Below are positions 1-8,784 of a stretch of DNA of 64,000 nucleotides, in pieces. The stretch is taken from contig NZ_QEES01000002.1 of the NCBI RefSeq assembly GCF_003115775.1, positions 62,001-126,000 on the forward strand, written 5' to 3'. The stretch is from Cellulomonas sp. WB94. Lineage in GTDB: Bacteria > Actinomycetota > Actinomycetes > Actinomycetales > Cellulomonadaceae. The position numbers and the translations under genes were made by a program. Numbering within the stretch: position 1 is the first letter of the stretch; every line of letters begins with the position of its first letter. Below the pieces are notes generated by a model. That model was not told where the DNA came from, did not search any database, and worked only from the letters and a program-made list of their open reading frames with translations.

Positions 1-761
1 GCGTAGGCGATGATGAGGCGGCCGATGCCGCCCTTGGTGCCGGTCGACACCTCGGCGACGACGGCGCCGACGACGGCCGTGGCGGCGCCGAGCCGCAGCG
101 CGGGCAGCACGTACGGGACGCTCGCCGGCAGCCGCAGCGACCTGAAAGTGCGCCAGGGGCTCGCGGCCTGCGCCCGGAACAGCTCGACGTGCGCCTGCTG
201 CGGCGACTGGAGCCCGCGCAGGGCGCCGACCGCGACGGGGAAGAACGCGAGGTACGACGCGATCAGCGCGACCGACATCCAGCGCTCCCACACCAGGTCG
301 CCGAGGTGGATCTTGCCGCCCCAGCCGACGACCAGCGGCGCGAGGGCGATGAGCGGGACCGTCTGGCTCAGGACGACCCAGGGGTAGACCGCAGACTCGG
401 CGATCCGCGAGCCGTGCATGAGCACGGCGAGCGCGAACCCGCCCACGACCCCGGCGAGCCAGCCCGCGACCGAGACGCGCAGCGTGAACCAGCACGCCTG
501 GAGCATCGCGACGCCGACGCTCGGGGAGCCGGCCGCCGAGCTCTCGGGCGTCGCCATCCGCGCGACGACGTCCCACACGTGCGGCATCGACCGGGCGTCG
601 GCCCGTGGCAGCACGCTCGCGCCGAAGAGGTGGGCGCCGGTGTCGGGGCCGACGAGCTTGTAGAGCTCCCACAGCGCGCACGCGACGACGAGCGCGGCGA
701 CGCCGACTCCCCCGCGGCGCAGCGGTGCCACCCAGCGCGCCGGGCCCGGCCGCGTGGTCAT
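1..761 (-). CDS. ABC transporter permease of the SsuC/TauC type, 3' end outside the window
   Basis: About 253 residues are visible from ATG at 761; the frame is still open at base 1, so the C-terminus is missing. Hydrophobic segments are visible (for example GVGVAALVVACALWELY near the N-terminus) together with a cytoplasmic EAA-like loop around LFRAQAASPWRTFRSLRLPAS, which contacts the ATPase in this family. The last visible part, AVVAEVSTGTKGGIGRLI, is typical of permeases for nitrate, sulfonate, taurine or thiamine/pyrimidine precursors. Its ATG overlaps the stop of the upstream LLM gene (ATGA), so the two are co-transcribed. The context (dihydropyrimidinase and ureidopropionase) suggests import of a pyrimidine, hydantoin or related compound; the substrate is inferred only from neighbours. 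Confidence 0.85.
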   Translation of the reverse strand, partial: MTTRPGPARWVAPLRRGGVGVAALVVACALWELYKLVGPDTGAHLFGASVLPRADARSMPHVWDVVARMATPESSAAGSPSVGVAMLQACWFTLRVSVAGWLAGVVGGFALAVLMHGSRIAESAVYPWVVLSQTVPLIALAPLVVGWGGKIHLGDLVWERWMSVALIASYLAFFPVAVGALRGLQSPQQAHVELFRAQAASPWRTFRSLRLPASVPYVLPALRLGAATAVVGAVVAEVSTGTKGGIGRLIIAY

Positions 762-1789
762 GCGGTCGCCACGACGGTCTCGGCCATCGCCGGGATGACC
801 CGCTCGCCGTAGGCCCGGAGCGTCTCCTCCTTGTTGTCGTGCTGGAGGTACCCCGCGAACTGCGTCACGCCCAGCTCGCGGAGCGCCTGCAGCTTCTCGA
901 CGTGCTCGCGCGGGCTTCCCAGCAGGCAGAACCGTTCGACGATCTCGTCGGGCACGAAGTCCGCGTGCGTGTTCCCCGCGCGGCCGTGCTGGTTGTAGTC
1001 GTAGCCCTGGCGGTCCTGGATGTAGGCGGTGAGCGCCTTCGGCACCGTCGAGCCCTCGCCGTACTTCGTGACGATGTCGGCGACGTGGTTGCCGACCATC
1101 CCGCCGAACCACCGGCACTGCTCGCGCATGTGGGCGCGCTCGGCGGGCGACTCCCCGTTGCCGACGTACATGGGCGCGGCGACGCAGAACTTCACCGCGT
1201 CGGGGTCCCGGCCGGCCTTCTCGGCCGCGTCGCGCACCGCCTTGATCATCCAGGCCGCGATGTCGGGGTCGGCGAGCTGCAGGATGAAGCCGTCCCCGAC
1301 CTCACCCGTGAGCTTGAGCGCGAGCGGACCGTACGCCGCGACCCACACCTCGAGGGCGGACCCCTTGCTCCACGGGAAGCGCAGCGTGCGGTCGTTGACC
1401 GTGACCTCGCGGTCGTTCGCGAGCTCGCGGATGACGTGGATCGACTCGCGCAGGGTCGCGAGGTTCGACGGCCGCCCGTTGAGGGTACGGACCGCCGAGT
1501 CGCCGCGACCGATGCCGCACACCGTCCGGTTGCCGTACATCTCGTTGAGCGTCGCGAACAGCGAGGCGAGCACCGTCCAGTCCCGCGTCGCGGGGTTGGT
1601 GACCATGGGCCCGACCATGATCTTGCGGGTCGCGGCGAGGATCGCCGAGTAGATGACGAACGGCTCCTGCCACAGCAGGTGCGAGTCGAAGGTCCACACG
1701 TAGTCGAAGCCGTGCGTCTCGGCCTGGCGCGCCAGGTCGACCGTGCGCGAGGCGGGGGGGTTCGTCTGCAGGACGACGCCGAAGTCCAT
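758..1789 (-). CDS. LLM-class F420/flavin-dependent oxidoreductase of the pyrimidine-degradation operon
   Basis: A 343-residue luciferase-like monooxygenase-fold protein. The N-terminal MDFGVVLQTNPPAS strand, the FDYVWTFDSHL segment and the ATRDWTVLASLFATLNEMYG and GIGRGDSAVRTLNG segments match the F420-dependent branch related to methylenetetrahydromethanopterin reductase (TIGR03842-like). Family members often lie beside hydantoinase genes, as here. It is preceded by GGGAG before ATG 1789, starts 12 bp after the dihydropyrimidinase stop and overlaps the permease start. Whether it uses F420 or FMN cannot be decided from sequence; the F420 locus 4 kb away makes F420 plausible. Its substrate is unknown, probably a pathway intermediate or related heterocycle. 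Confidence 0.85.
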   Translation of the reverse strand: MDFGVVLQTNPPASRTVDLARQAETHGFDYVWTFDSHLLWQEPFVIYSAILAATRKIMVGPMVTNPATRDWTVLASLFATLNEMYGNRTVCGIGRGDSAVRTLNGRPSNLATLRESIHVIRELANDREVTVNDRTLRFPWSKGSALEVWVAAYGPLALKLTGEVGDGFILQLADPDIAAWMIKAVRDAAEKAGRDPDAVKFCVAAPMYVGNGESPAERAHMREQCRWFGGMVGNHVADIVTKYGEGSTVPKALTAYIQDRQGYDYNQHGRAGNTHADFVPDEIVERFCLLGSPREHVEKLQALRELGVTQFAGYLQHDNKEETLRAYGERVIPAMAETVVATA

Positions 1790-1801
1790 GATGTCTCCCG
1801 G

Positions 1802-3219
1802 TCAGATGAGGTACTGGGACAGCTCGCGCTTGATGTACCGGCCGTGACCGGCACGGCCGTGGAACGTCCCGTCGTCGACGACGACCGAGCCGCGCGAGAG
1901 GACGGTGTCGACGTGCCCGTCGATCTCGAAGCCCTCCCAGGCGGAGTAGTCCATGTTCATGTGGTGGGTCTTGCCGAGGCCGATCGACGTGTGCCCGTTC
2001 GGGTCGTACACGACGACGTCCGCGTCCGCCCCCGGGGCCAGCACGCCCTTGCGGCCGTACATCCCGAACATGCGGGCCGGGGTCGTCGAGCAGATCTCGA
2101 CCCACCGCTCGAGCGTGATCTCGCCGGTGACGACGCCCTGGTAGAGCAGGTCGAGCCGGTGCTCGACCGACCCGATGCCGTTGGGGATCTTCGAGAAGTC
2201 GCCGACGCCCATCTGCTTCTGCGTCATGCAGAACGGGCAGTGGTCGGTCGAGACGAGCTGCAGGTCGTTGGTCCGCAGCGCGCGCCACATGTGGTCCTGG
2301 TGGTTCTCGGCCCGCGAGCGCAGTGGCGTCGAGCACACCCACTTGGCGCCCTCGAAGCCGGGCGCGCCGAGCTGCTCCTCGAGCGAGAGGTACAGGTACT
2401 GCGGGCACGTCTCGCCGAACACGTTCTGGCCCTCGTCGCGGGCCAGGGCGATCTGTCGTGCCGCCTGCTTCGCGGACACGTGCACGACGTACAGCGGCGC
2501 GCCCGTGAGGTTCGCGAGCATGATCGCGCGGTGCGTCGCCTCCTCCTCGGCCTGCCACGGCCGGGAGATGCCGTGGAAGTACGGGTCGGTGTCGCCGCGG
2601 GCCAACGACTGCTGCACGAGCAGGTCGATGACCGAGCCGTTCTCGGCGTGCATCATGATCATCGAGCCGTTGCCGGCGGCCTTCTGCATGGCCTTCACGA
2701 TCTGCCCGTCGTCCGACAGGAACACGCCCTTGTAGGCCATGAACAGCTTGAAGCTGCTGACGCCCTCCGCGACGAGCTCGTCCATCGCCGTCAGCGACGA
2801 GTCCTGCACGTCCGACAAGATCTGGTGGAAGCCGTAGTCGATCGCGCACTTCCCTGCGGCCTTGTCGTGCCACAGCGCGTACTGGTCGAGCGGGTTCTCC
2901 CCGCGTACTGGACGACGAAGTCCACGATGGTCGTCGTGCCGCCCCACGCGGCTGCGGTGGTCCCGGTCTCGAACGTGTCGGACGCGAACGTCCCGCCGAA
3001 CGGCATCTCCATGTGCGTGTGCGCGTCGATCCCGCCGGGGATCACGTACTTCCCGGTCGCATCGATGACGCGGTCGACGCCCGCGGCGAGGTCCGAGCCG
3101 AGCACCGTCGACCCGGGCGTGAGCAGCGCGACGATCTGCTCGCCGTCGATGAGCACGTCGGCGGCGCCGCGACCGGTCGCGTTGACGACTGTCCCGCCGG
3201 TGATGAGCGTGGTGGCCAT
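1802..3219 (-). pseudogene. hydA: dihydropyrimidinase / D-hydantoinase, interrupted by a one-base frameshift
   Basis: Two frames together make one cyclic amidohydrolase of about 472 residues, the usual family length. The first frame (from ATG 3219) holds the metal-binding HTH pair at H67 and H69 in GGIDAHTHMEMPFGG. The second frame carries the rest: KCAIDYGFHQI, the carboxylated-lysine segment SSFKLFMAYKG, further ligand segments (HAENGS, HVSAKQAARQ) and STDHCPFC. The break lies between VDFVVQYAG and ENPLDQYALWHDKA, at the CCCC run 2899-2902 (plus strand). One extra base there restores a continuous protein. The enzyme would hydrolyse 5,6-dihydrouracil/dihydrothymine or hydantoins, feeding the downstream carbamoyl hydrolase. 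The short clean lesion and conserved flanks make a sequencing error more likely than decay. Confidence 0.85.
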
Positions 3220-3250
3220 CGGTTGTCCTCTCCGTGCGGTCGGGGGCAGG

Positions 3251-4099
3251 TCAGGGGGCGACGATCGGTCCGTACGCGTCGGGGCGGCGGTCCCGGAAGA
3301 ACTGCCAGCGCTCGCGCACCTCGCGGATCTGGTCGAGGTCGAGGTCGCGCAGGAGGAGCTGGTTGTCGGTCGACGACCCGACCTCGCCGACGTAGTTGCC
3401 GTCGGGACCGACGGCGTACGACGAGCCGTAGAACGCGACCGCGTCGGCGCCGTACTCGTTGTCCTCGAGCCCGACCCGGTTGTTCGCCACGACGAAGTAG
3501 CCGTTGGCGACGGCGGCGGCCGGCTGCTCGATCTCCCAGAGCTTGTTCGAGATGCCGGGGGCGGTCGCGTTCGGGTTGAACACGATCTGGGCGCCGTTCA
3601 GCGCGAGGACCCGCCACCCCTCGGGGAAGTGCCGGTCGTAGCAGATGTTGATGCCGATCCGGCCGACCGCGGTCTCGAAGACCGGGTACCCGAGGTTGCC
3701 GGGGCGGAAGTAGAACTTCTCCCAGAACTTCGGCAGGTGCGGGATGTGGTGCTTGCGGTACTTGCCGAGGTACGAGCCGTCCGCGTCGATCACCGCCGCG
3801 GTGTTGTACAGGACGCCGGGCTGCTCCTCCTCGTACACGGGCAGGACGATGACGATGCCGAGCTCCTTGGCGAGCGCCGCGAACCGGTCGGTCGTCGGCC
3901 CGGGCACCTGCTCGGCGTAGTCGTAGTACTTCGAGTCCTGCGTGATGCCGAAGTACGGCCCGTAGAAGAGCTCCTGGAACGCGATGATCTGCGCACCCTG
4001 GGCGGCGGCCTCACGGGTCCAGGCCTCGTGGAGGGCGATCATCGACTCCTTGTCGCCCGTCCAGGTGGCCTGCGTGAATGCGACGCGTACGACGGTCAT
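3251..4099 (-). CDS. nitrilase-superfamily hydrolase, probable beta-ureidopropionase / N-carbamoyl amidohydrolase
   Basis: A 282-residue CN-hydrolase. The catalytic triad is visible as Glu43 (AFQELFYG), Lys116 (YRKHHIP) and Cys153 (NICYDRHFPE). The longer open frame upstream is ignored because ATG 4099 has a strong GGAGGA site and the protein begins right at the family's first beta strand (VVRVAFTQATW). It would release CO2 and ammonia from N-carbamoyl-beta-alanine, the product of dihydropyrimidinase, completing reductive pyrimidine breakdown. It is the first gene of the leftward operon; the divergent MocR regulator lies 232 bp away. N-carbamoylputrescine amidase is a close relative and cannot be excluded from motifs alone, but the operon favours the pyrimidine role. 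Confidence 0.9.
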   Translation of the reverse strand: MTVVRVAFTQATWTGDKESMIALHEAWTREAAAQGAQIIAFQELFYGPYFGITQDSKYYDYAEQVPGPTTDRFAALAKELGIVIVLPVYEEEQPGVLYNTAAVIDADGSYLGKYRKHHIPHLPKFWEKFYFRPGNLGYPVFETAVGRIGINICYDRHFPEGWRVLALNGAQIVFNPNATAPGISNKLWEIEQPAAAVANGYFVVANNRVGLEDNEYGADAVAFYGSSYAVGPDGNYVGEVGSSTDNQLLLRDLDLDQIREVRERWQFFRDRRPDAYGPIVAP

Positions 4100-4211
4100 G
4101 GCTCCTCCGGTGATTCGATCTGCGCGGCCGGCGAACGGGTCCCGGTGCGCGAGGTGCGCCACCGGGGCGTCCTCGCCTGGAATGTGACTGTGGGGGTTGA
4201 ACATTTCTGCG

Positions 4212-4231
4212 GCGTTTCCCTGCGTTTCCCT
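4212..4231. promoter_or_regulatory. tandem 10-bp direct repeat in the divergent promoter region, candidate MocR operator
   Basis: Two perfect adjacent copies of GCGTTTCCCT lie in the 232-bp spacer between the degradation operon and the MocR gene. MocR/GabR/PdxR regulators commonly bind direct repeats in exactly such divergent spacers. The assignment to the neighbouring regulator is inferred. Confidence 0.45.
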
Positions 4232-4331
4232 CGTGAGAACGCGTGTGTCCGGGCCGTAAACATCTGGACGAATGTCCGGCCCTGCCCCCCGATCGGTGCC
4301 ACGGCGGGTCGGCGCGGGTGACGATGGGCTC

Positions 4332-5681
4332 ATGGACCTGGCCACGCACGTCGAGGACCGCAGCCGACGCGGGATCGCCGCGGCCGTGTCCCGCCTCGTG
4401 CGGACCGGCCAGCTGCTCCCCGGGGACCGGCTGCCGACGGTCCGTGAGCTCGCGGCCGACCTCGCCGTCAGCCCGGCGACCGTGAGCGGTGCGTGGCAGG
4501 CGCTCGGCGCCGTCGGGCTCGTCGTCTCGCGGGGCCGCTCGGGCACGTTCGTCCTGCCCGAGCCGGCGGGCTGGCTGCCGCCCCGGTACCGGGACCTCGC
4601 CACGGGCGGCGCGGCGACGTGGCTCGACCTGTCGAGCGGCACGCCCGATCCCGCGCTGCTGCCCCCGCTCGGCCCGGCGCTCGGCCGGGTCGCGGCCCGC
4701 AGCCCCGCGGCGGACACCGGCACCTACCTGTCGGCCCCGCTCGTCGAGCCGCTCGAGAAGCTGCTGCGCGCCTCGTGGCCGTTCGCCCCACAACGGCTGA
4801 CGGTCGTCGACGGCGCGGTCGACGCGCTGAGCCGGACGCTCGAGCAGGTCGCCCGCTTCGGCGACCGCGTCGCCGTCGAGGACCCCGGGTTCCCCCCGCT
4901 GTTCGACCTTCTCGACCACCTGGGCCTCGAGCGCGTGCCCGTGCAGCTCGACCGGCAGGGCATGCGCGCCGATGCCCTCGGGGCCGCGCTCGCGGCGGGT
5001 GCGAGGGTCGTCGTCCTGCAGCCGCGCGCCCACAACCCGACCGGCGTCTCCATGTCCCCGACCCGCACGCGTGAGCTCGCGGGGGTCGTCCGTCGGCACA
5101 TGGCGGGCCCGACGAGCCCCGTGGTGCACGTCATCGAGGACGACCACTCGGGCGAGATCTCGTCCTCGCGCGACGTGAGCCTCGGCAGCTTCCTGGCCGA
5201 CCGGGTCGTGCACGTGCGCTCCTACTCCAAGTCGCACGGCCCGGACCTGCGCATCGCCGCCGTCGGCGGACCGGCCGCGGTGCTCGACGGCCTCGTGGCG
5301 CGCCGGATGCTCGGTCCCGGGTGGACGAGCCGCCTGCTCCAGCACGTCCTGGTCGACCTCCTCACCGACGGCGATGCGCTCGACGCCGTCGCGTCGGCCC
5401 GGCGTGTGTACTTCGCGCGCAGGCGGGCGCTGTGCGAGGCCCTCGCCGCCCACGGGGTGACCATCGAGCCGGGCGACGGCCTCAACCTCTGGCTCCCGGT
5501 GCGCGACGAGCAGACGGCGCTCGTCCGGCTCGCGGCCGCCGGGATCCGCGCCGCTCCCGGGACGCCGTTCGTCGCGGGGCCGCCGGCCGACGACGGCGGT
5601 CACGTGCGCGTCACGGTCGGGCTCGTGCGGGACGAGTTCGACGCCGTCGCGCGCGTGCTCGCACTCGCGGCGGCCGACTGA
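4332..5681 (+). CDS. MocR/PdxR-type regulator: GntR winged helix fused to aminotransferase fold
   Basis: 449 residues. The N-terminal GntR helix-turn-helix is visible at about residues 10-75 (LLPGDRLPTVRELAADLAVSPATVSGAWQAL), followed by a class I aminotransferase domain with the PLP-site sequence RSYSKSHGPDLR, whose lysine would carry the cofactor. Such proteins are transcription factors that sense an amino compound through PLP. ATG 4332 was chosen because the HTH starts a few residues after it; an in-frame ATG at 4272 would add 20 unstructured residues. Divergent placement makes it the likely regulator of the pyrimidine-degradation operon and of its own gene. Confidence 0.88.
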   Translation: MDLATHVEDRSRRGIAAAVSRLVRTGQLLPGDRLPTVRELAADLAVSPATVSGAWQALGAVGLVVSRGRSGTFVLPEPAGWLPPRYRDLATGGAATWLDLSSGTPDPALLPPLGPALGRVAARSPAADTGTYLSAPLVEPLEKLLRASWPFAPQRLTVVDGAVDALSRTLEQVARFGDRVAVEDPGFPPLFDLLDHLGLERVPVQLDRQGMRADALGAALAAGARVVVLQPRAHNPTGVSMSPTRTRELAGVVRRHMAGPTSPVVHVIEDDHSGEISSSRDVSLGSFLADRVVHVRSYSKSHGPDLRIAAVGGPAAVLDGLVARRMLGPGWTSRLLQHVLVDLLTDGDALDAVASARRVYFARRRALCEALAAHGVTIEPGDGLNLWLPVRDEQTALVRLAAAGIRAAPGTPFVAGPPADDGGHVRVTVGLVRDEFDAVARVLALAAAD

Positions 5682-5696
5682 CCGGAGCGCCGCCGC

Positions 5697-5727
5697 TTGC
5701 CAGAACCCGTGGTCAGCGGCCTACTCT
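5697..5727 (+). promoter_or_regulatory. possible sigma70-type promoter of the F420 transporter operon
   Basis: TTGCCA at 5697-5702 and TACTCT at 5722-5727 are separated by 19 bp, about 157 bp before the binding-protein ATG. The -35 is good and the -10 weak; the long leader also contains GC-rich inverted sequence but no recognised riboswitch. This is motif matching only. Confidence 0.3.
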
Positions 5728-5883
5728 GTCCGGAGGAACCGGGTCGTCTCTGACCCGGCGGCGCCGCCCGGACGTGGGCGGCCGGTCCATGGTGCGCGAC
5801 GTGCGCCCGACCCTCACTCCCTTCGTGCCGACGCAGCCATGAGGGTCATCAGTCGTTCACGTCCATCAGGAGCACCCGCACCC

Positions 5884-6918
5884 ATGACGCCTCTGCCCGC
5901 TGCACACCGCCGCACGACGACGGCGACCGCCGCCCTGCTCCTGCTCGCCCTCGCCGGCTGCGCCTCGGGGTCGGTCGCGGGCTCCCCCGCCACGACTGCC
6001 GGCACCCCGGCCGCCTCGTCGCCGGCGACGGCGACGTTCAGCCCGACGACGCTCGACAACTGCGGCACGAAGGTGACCGTCAGCACGCCGCCGGAGCGGG
6101 TCGTCACCATCAAGTCGACGTCGACCGAGATGCTGCTCGCGCTCGGCCTCCAGGACCGGATCGTCGGGACCGCCTTCGCGGACGGGCCCGTCCCCACGCA
6201 GTACGCGAAGGCCGCCGCGGCGATCCCCGTGCTGTCGGACAAGGTGCCGGGCCAGGAGGCCCTGCTCACCTCGACGCCCGACTTCGTCTACGCCGGCTGG
6301 GAGTCGAACTTCTCGGCCGACGGCGCCGGCGACCGCGCGAGCCTCGCAGCTCTCCAGATCGGCACCTACGTGTCGCCCGCGGCGTGCAAGGAGCCCGGCT
6401 ACCAGCCGTCTCCCCTGACGTTCGACGACGTGTTCGGCGAGATCCGTGAGGTCGCCGGGATCTTCGGTGTCCCCGACCGCGCCGAGACGCTGATCTCGGA
6501 GCAGCAGGATCAGCTCGCGGCGATCGAGAAGCCCGTGAAGGCGACGACCGCGCTCTGGTACAGCTCCGGCTCGGACACCCCGTACGTCGGGGCGGGGATC
6601 GGCGCACCGCAGATGATCATGGACGCCGCGGGGATCACCAACATCTTCGAGGGCGTGCGCGACACCTGGACGCCCGTGGGCTGGGAGCAGGTCGTGGCCG
6701 CCGACCCGGACGTCATCGTGCTCGTCGACGCGACGTGGAACACCGCGGCGAAGAAGATCGACCTCCTCGAGCAGAACCCCGCCACGAGTCAGCTCACGGC
6801 GGTCCGGGACCACCGCTACCTCACGGTGCCGTTCGCCTCGACGGAGGCCGGGGTCCGCAACGTCGACGCGGCCGTGAGCCTCGCCGAGCAGCTGGCTGCA
6901 CTGAACTCCGCAGGCTGA
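5884..6918 (+). CDS. ABC transporter substrate-binding lipoprotein, proposed F420-0/deazaflavin type
   Basis: A 344-residue class III periplasmic-binding (FepB/BtuF fold) lipoprotein. The signal peptide ends in the lipobox LALAGC with Cys26, so it is membrane-anchored outside the cell. The mature protein shows PERVVTIKSTSTEMLLALGL and WEQVVAADPDVIVLVDA, the hallmarks of the fold. It is the first gene of a three-gene ABC cassette that runs into cofD. TIGRFAMs defines an actinobacterial cassette of this kind (TIGR03868/03869/03873) as a proposed F420-0 transporter. ATG 5884 was chosen because the signal peptide begins there; AGGAG lies 11 bp upstream. A cobalamin or siderophore receptor is the main alternative on fold alone. 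Confidence 0.82.
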   Translation: MTPLPAAHRRTTTATAALLLLALAGCASGSVAGSPATTAGTPAASSPATATFSPTTLDNCGTKVTVSTPPERVVTIKSTSTEMLLALGLQDRIVGTAFADGPVPTQYAKAAAAIPVLSDKVPGQEALLTSTPDFVYAGWESNFSADGAGDRASLAALQIGTYVSPAACKEPGYQPSPLTFDDVFGEIREVAGIFGVPDRAETLISEQQDQLAAIEKPVKATTALWYSSGSDTPYVGAGIGAPQMIMDAAGITNIFEGVRDTWTPVGWEQVVAADPDVIVLVDATWNTAAKKIDLLEQNPATSQLTAVRDHRYLTVPFASTEAGVRNVDAAVSLAEQLAALNSAG

Positions 6919-6919
6919 G

Positions 6920-7963
6920 GTGCCGCCGGCCCCGATCGAGCGGCGGGGGTTCAGGCCGCCGCTGCGGCTCGTCCTGCCGGTGCTCGTCGTCGCGCTCGTG
7001 GCAACGGTGGTCGTCGCCGTGACCATCGGGCCTGCGGACATCGCCGCCGCGGACGTGCTCCGGGCGATCGGTCGGCACCTCGGGCTGTCGACGGCGAGCG
7101 TGCCCCGGTTGACCGACGCGATCGTGTGGGACCTGCGCCTGCCGCGCGTGCTCACCGCCGCGGCGGTGGGCGCCGGCCTCGCGCTCGGCGGCGCCGTCAT
7201 GCAGAGCCTCACGCGCAACCCGCTCGCCGACCCGTACCTGCTCGGCCTGTCGTCCGGCGCGTCGCTCGGTGCGGTCGCCGTGCTCATCGTCGGGATCGGC
7301 CTCCTCCTGCCGGTCGCGGCGTTCGCGGGTGCGCTGCTGGCGCTCGTCGCGACGCTGACGCTCGCGCGCACCGGCGGGGTGCTGACCCCGGGCCGCGCCG
7401 TCCTCGCGGGGCTGGCGATCTCGCAGCTCTGCGCGGCCGGGACGTCGTTCGTGATCTTCTGGACCGCGACCGGCGACTCCTACCGCGAGATCCTCAGCTG
7501 GCTCATGGGCTCGCTCGCGGGGACGACGTGGCAGTCCGTGGCGATCGCGGGCGGGGCGCTGACGGTCGTCGGCGCGGTGCTGCTCGCCCAGGGGGGAAAG
7601 CTGGACGCGTTCGCGTTCGGTGACACCGCGGCAGCCGCGCTCGGCATCGACGTCGAACGACTCCGGTGGGGACTGATGACCCTGGTCGCGCTGCTCACCG
7701 GCGCTCTCGTGGCCGTGAGCGGTGCGATCGGGTTCGTCGGGCTGATCCTTCCGCACGCCGTCTCGGTCGTGACCGGCCCGGCGCACCGCCGCCTTCTGCC
7801 GGTCGTCGCGCTCGTCGGCGCCGTCTTCCTCGTGTGGGCCGACACCGCCGCACGGACGGTCTTCGACCCGCGCGAGCTTCCCGTCGGGATCGTGACGGCG
7901 CTCATCGGCGTCCCCGTGTTCGCGTTCCTGCTGCGCCGCGGACGAGGTGCGGCGTGGAGCTGA
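6920..7963 (+). CDS. FecCD/BtuC-type ABC permease of the proposed F420-precursor transporter
   Basis: 347 residues from GTG, one base after the binding-protein stop. The many membrane segments and the family sequences LRLPRVLTAAAVGAGLALGGAVMQSLTRNPLADPYLLGLSSGASLGA and GFVGLILPHAVSV are seen. This is the BtuC/FecCD permease family, which works as a homodimer with about 10 helices per subunit. Its last 10 bp overlap the ATPase start, so translation is probably coupled. The cargo is inferred from adjacency to cofD, cofC and cofE. Confidence 0.85.
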   Translation: MPPAPIERRGFRPPLRLVLPVLVVALVATVVVAVTIGPADIAAADVLRAIGRHLGLSTASVPRLTDAIVWDLRLPRVLTAAAVGAGLALGGAVMQSLTRNPLADPYLLGLSSGASLGAVAVLIVGIGLLLPVAAFAGALLALVATLTLARTGGVLTPGRAVLAGLAISQLCAAGTSFVIFWTATGDSYREILSWLMGSLAGTTWQSVAIAGGALTVVGAVLLAQGGKLDAFAFGDTAAAALGIDVERLRWGLMTLVALLTGALVAVSGAIGFVGLILPHAVSVVTGPAHRRLLPVVALVGAVFLVWADTAARTVFDPRELPVGIVTALIGVPVFAFLLRRGRGAAWS

Positions 7964-8784
7964 CGATCAGCGGGCTGCGCACCCGGCTCGGCGGTCGCTG
8001 GGTCGTCGACGGCATCGATGCGACCCCGCCCGCGGGTCGCCTCACCGGGCTGCTCGGTCCGAACGGCGCCGGGAAGACGACCCTGCTGCGGCTGGTCGCC
8101 GGGCTGCTCGACCCCGAGGAGGGCGCGGTGCTGGTGAACGCGGGGCCCGACGACACCGCGCCGACCGCCCCGGTCCACCGGCTCGCCCGCACCGCCCGTG
8201 CGCGGCGCATCGCCCTGCTCGAGCAGGAGTCGGCGAGCTCGGTCCCCCTCAGCGTCTCGGAGGTCGTCGCGCTCGGCCGCATCCCGTACCGGACCCGGTG
8301 GGGCACCGACCCCGACGGCACGCACGCGACGGTCGTGCTGCGCTCGCTCCGGAGCGCGGGCGCCGACCACCTCGCCGACCGCGCCTGGTCGACCCTCTCG
8401 GGTGGTGAGCGGCAGCGCGTCCTCATCGCCCGAGCACTCGCGCAGGAGCCCGAGCTGCTGCTGCTCGACGAGCCGACGAACCACCTGGACATCAGCGCGC
8501 AGCTGCACCTGCTGACCTTCGTGCGGGACCTCGGGATCACGACCGTCGCCGCCCTGCACGACCTCAACCTCGCGGCGGCGTTCTGCGAGCACGTGCTCGT
8601 GCTGGCCGACGGCCGGCTCGCGGCGGCCGGGCACCCGCGCGACGTCCTGACCCCCCAGCTCCTGCGCGACGTCTACGGGGTCGAGGCCGACGTGCTGGTG
8701 CACCCGCGCACGGGCCGCCCGGTGATCGCCTTCCAGGAGCACGACGATCAGCACGGCCGAGCACCCGGGACGGGGTCGAGATGA
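7954..8784 (+). CDS. ABC ATPase of the proposed F420-precursor transporter
   Basis: 276 residues. Walker A GPNGAGKT is at residues 35-42, with signature LSGGERQRV and Walker B LLLLDEPTNHLD further on. The protein resembles FecE/BtuD ATPases. The GTG at 7954 overlaps the permease end by 10 bp and begins directly at the first beta strand (ELTISGLRTRLGG); the open frame extending upstream lies over the permease gene and is discarded. Its stop overlaps the cofD start (ATGA), so transporter and F420 side-chain synthesis are one transcription unit. Confidence 0.87.
   Translation: MELTISGLRTRLGGRWVVDGIDATPPAGRLTGLLGPNGAGKTTLLRLVAGLLDPEEGAVLVNAGPDDTAPTAPVHRLARTARARRIALLEQESASSVPLSVSEVVALGRIPYRTRWGTDPDGTHATVVLRSLRSAGADHLADRAWSTLSGGERQRVLIARALAQEPELLLLDEPTNHLDISAQLHLLTFVRDLGITTVAALHDLNLAAAFCEHVLVLADGRLAAAGHPRDVLTPQLLRDVYGVEADVLVHPRTGRPVIAFQEHDDQHGRAPGTGSR

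Noticed and set aside
605-4321. Very long rightward open frame (over 1200 codons) across the pyrimidine operon
   Set aside because: Arg/Val/Asp-rich shadow of the leftward genes; no motif, no ribosome site, and recognisable enzymes occupy the other strand.
5728-5883. Cobalamin riboswitch upstream of the BtuF-like binding protein
   Set aside because: The spacer lacks the conserved B12-box core and only contains generic GC-rich inverted sequence; the operon context points to F420 instead.
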